DNA from: Macrothele yani
Taxonomy: Eukaryota; Arthropoda; Arachnida; Araneae; Macrothelidae
Length of the DNA stretch: 64,000 bases
Assembly: GCA_039090855.1 (NCBI GenBank)
Contig: CM077006.1
Span: 49,609,336 to 49,673,335, forward strand
Reading direction: 5' to 3'
Both the position numbers and the translations under genes were made by a program. This document shows positions 63,640 through 64,000 of the stretch, one piece after another (position 1 is the first letter of the stretch; each line of letters opens with the position of its first letter). Under the pieces are notes generated by a model. The model had not been told where the DNA came from, ran no database searches, and worked only from the letters and a program-made list of their open reading frames with translations.

Positions 63640-64000
63640 TTTGTAGCATGCAGTGGGGTTCGTCTAAGTGCCCACTGGGAAACTGGACGGGTTTCGGACC
63701 TAGGCCTTTTTTGTAACAGTTTTTTTTTTTTACCGATGTCATATTCATAACGTTTACATATCAAATCAAGTTAACAATATTGCGCTTTTACATAGGCACT
63801 AAATATTGATTCATAGGCCCTAGGCCCTTTTAAAAGTTTTTATTCTACCGATGTCATATTCACAATGTTTACACATCAAGTCAAGTTAATAATATTGCGC
63901 TTTTACTTAGGCACTAAATATTAATTTAAGGCCTACGGCCTAGGTACCTTGTAAAGAGTTGAGAAATGATCCGCTGAGTGCCTTTTATTAGATTTTATAA
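63640..64000. repeat. Satellite 1 relics, diverged
   Basis: About three units with the same order of words as satellite 1: GGCACTAAATATT(A/G), CCTAGGCCC, TTTTTA, GATGTCATATTCA, GTTTACA(T/C)ATCAA(A/G)TCAAGTTAA and TTGCGCTTTTAC. By eye roughly two thirds identical to the 18-21 kb array. The array continues to the window end. Confidence 0.7.

Overview
This window looks like a stretch of a repeat-rich animal nuclear genome, most likely an arthropod. I infer that from the mix of DNA transposons (Tc1/mariner, piggyBac, P-like/THAP, hAT/BED), non-LTR retrotransposons (RTE-like, a zinc-knuckle LINE terminus, an ORF1-only element), Penelope-like GIY-YIG remnants, two tRNA-derived SINE families, three satellite arrays and a canonical GT splice donor. 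The species cannot be named from the sequence. I see no bacterial genes, operons or CRISPR. The only plausible host coding sequence is one THAP-domain exon at 9029-9181 (minus strand). Almost all protein-like ORFs are transposase or RT debris with stops and frameshifts.

Layout. 1-16 kb: SINEs; a hAT/BED pseudogene split by a mariner; a hairpin cluster (4.3-4.6 kb); a LINE C-terminus; an RTE RT; the THAP exon; an internally deleted mariner holding a SINE; a dense SINE cluster (13.8-16.1 kb). 16.7-21.1 kb: a ~115-bp satellite with a Tc1 element inserted in its edge. 22.7-26.8 kb: three Tc1-like elements in a row, the last with its catalytic segment amplified four times. 27.2-34.6 kb: a multi-level nest. 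Tandem ~217-bp repeats hold a P-like THAP element, which holds a piggyBac, which holds a Tc1. Another repeat unit holds the best-preserved Tc1 and a TTAA MITE. 35-38 kb: a mariner fragment and a Tc1. 39-42.3 kb: a second RTE copy with modular repeats inserted in and beside it. 42.3-46.9 kb: a 150-bp satellite whose monomer is the 5' end of the Tc1 transposon that closes the array. 47.7-54.1 kb: a ~121-bp satellite with ~1.21-kb higher-order units, bracketed by two SINE copies. 54.9-58.7 kb: a Tc1 split by a gag/ORF1-only retroelement with a 12-13-bp target duplication, itself hit by a SINE with a 12-bp duplication. 58.9-63.5 kb: GIY-YIG and RT fragments and an inverted pair of Penelope-like 3' ends. 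63.6-64 kb: diverged relics of the 16-21 kb satellite.

The clearest candidate for something undescribed is a modular repeat, here called the ARM repeat, with six copies. It has hairpin ends and 3-6 internal units of ~140 bp, and it lies in oligo(A)/oligo(T) runs. Filled/empty comparisons inside the window (RTE copy 2 against copy 1, and one Penelope arm against the other) show insertion without a long target duplication. Next in interest are the Tc1-to-satellite transition, the ORF1-only retroelement and the THAP/piggyBac/Tc1 nest.
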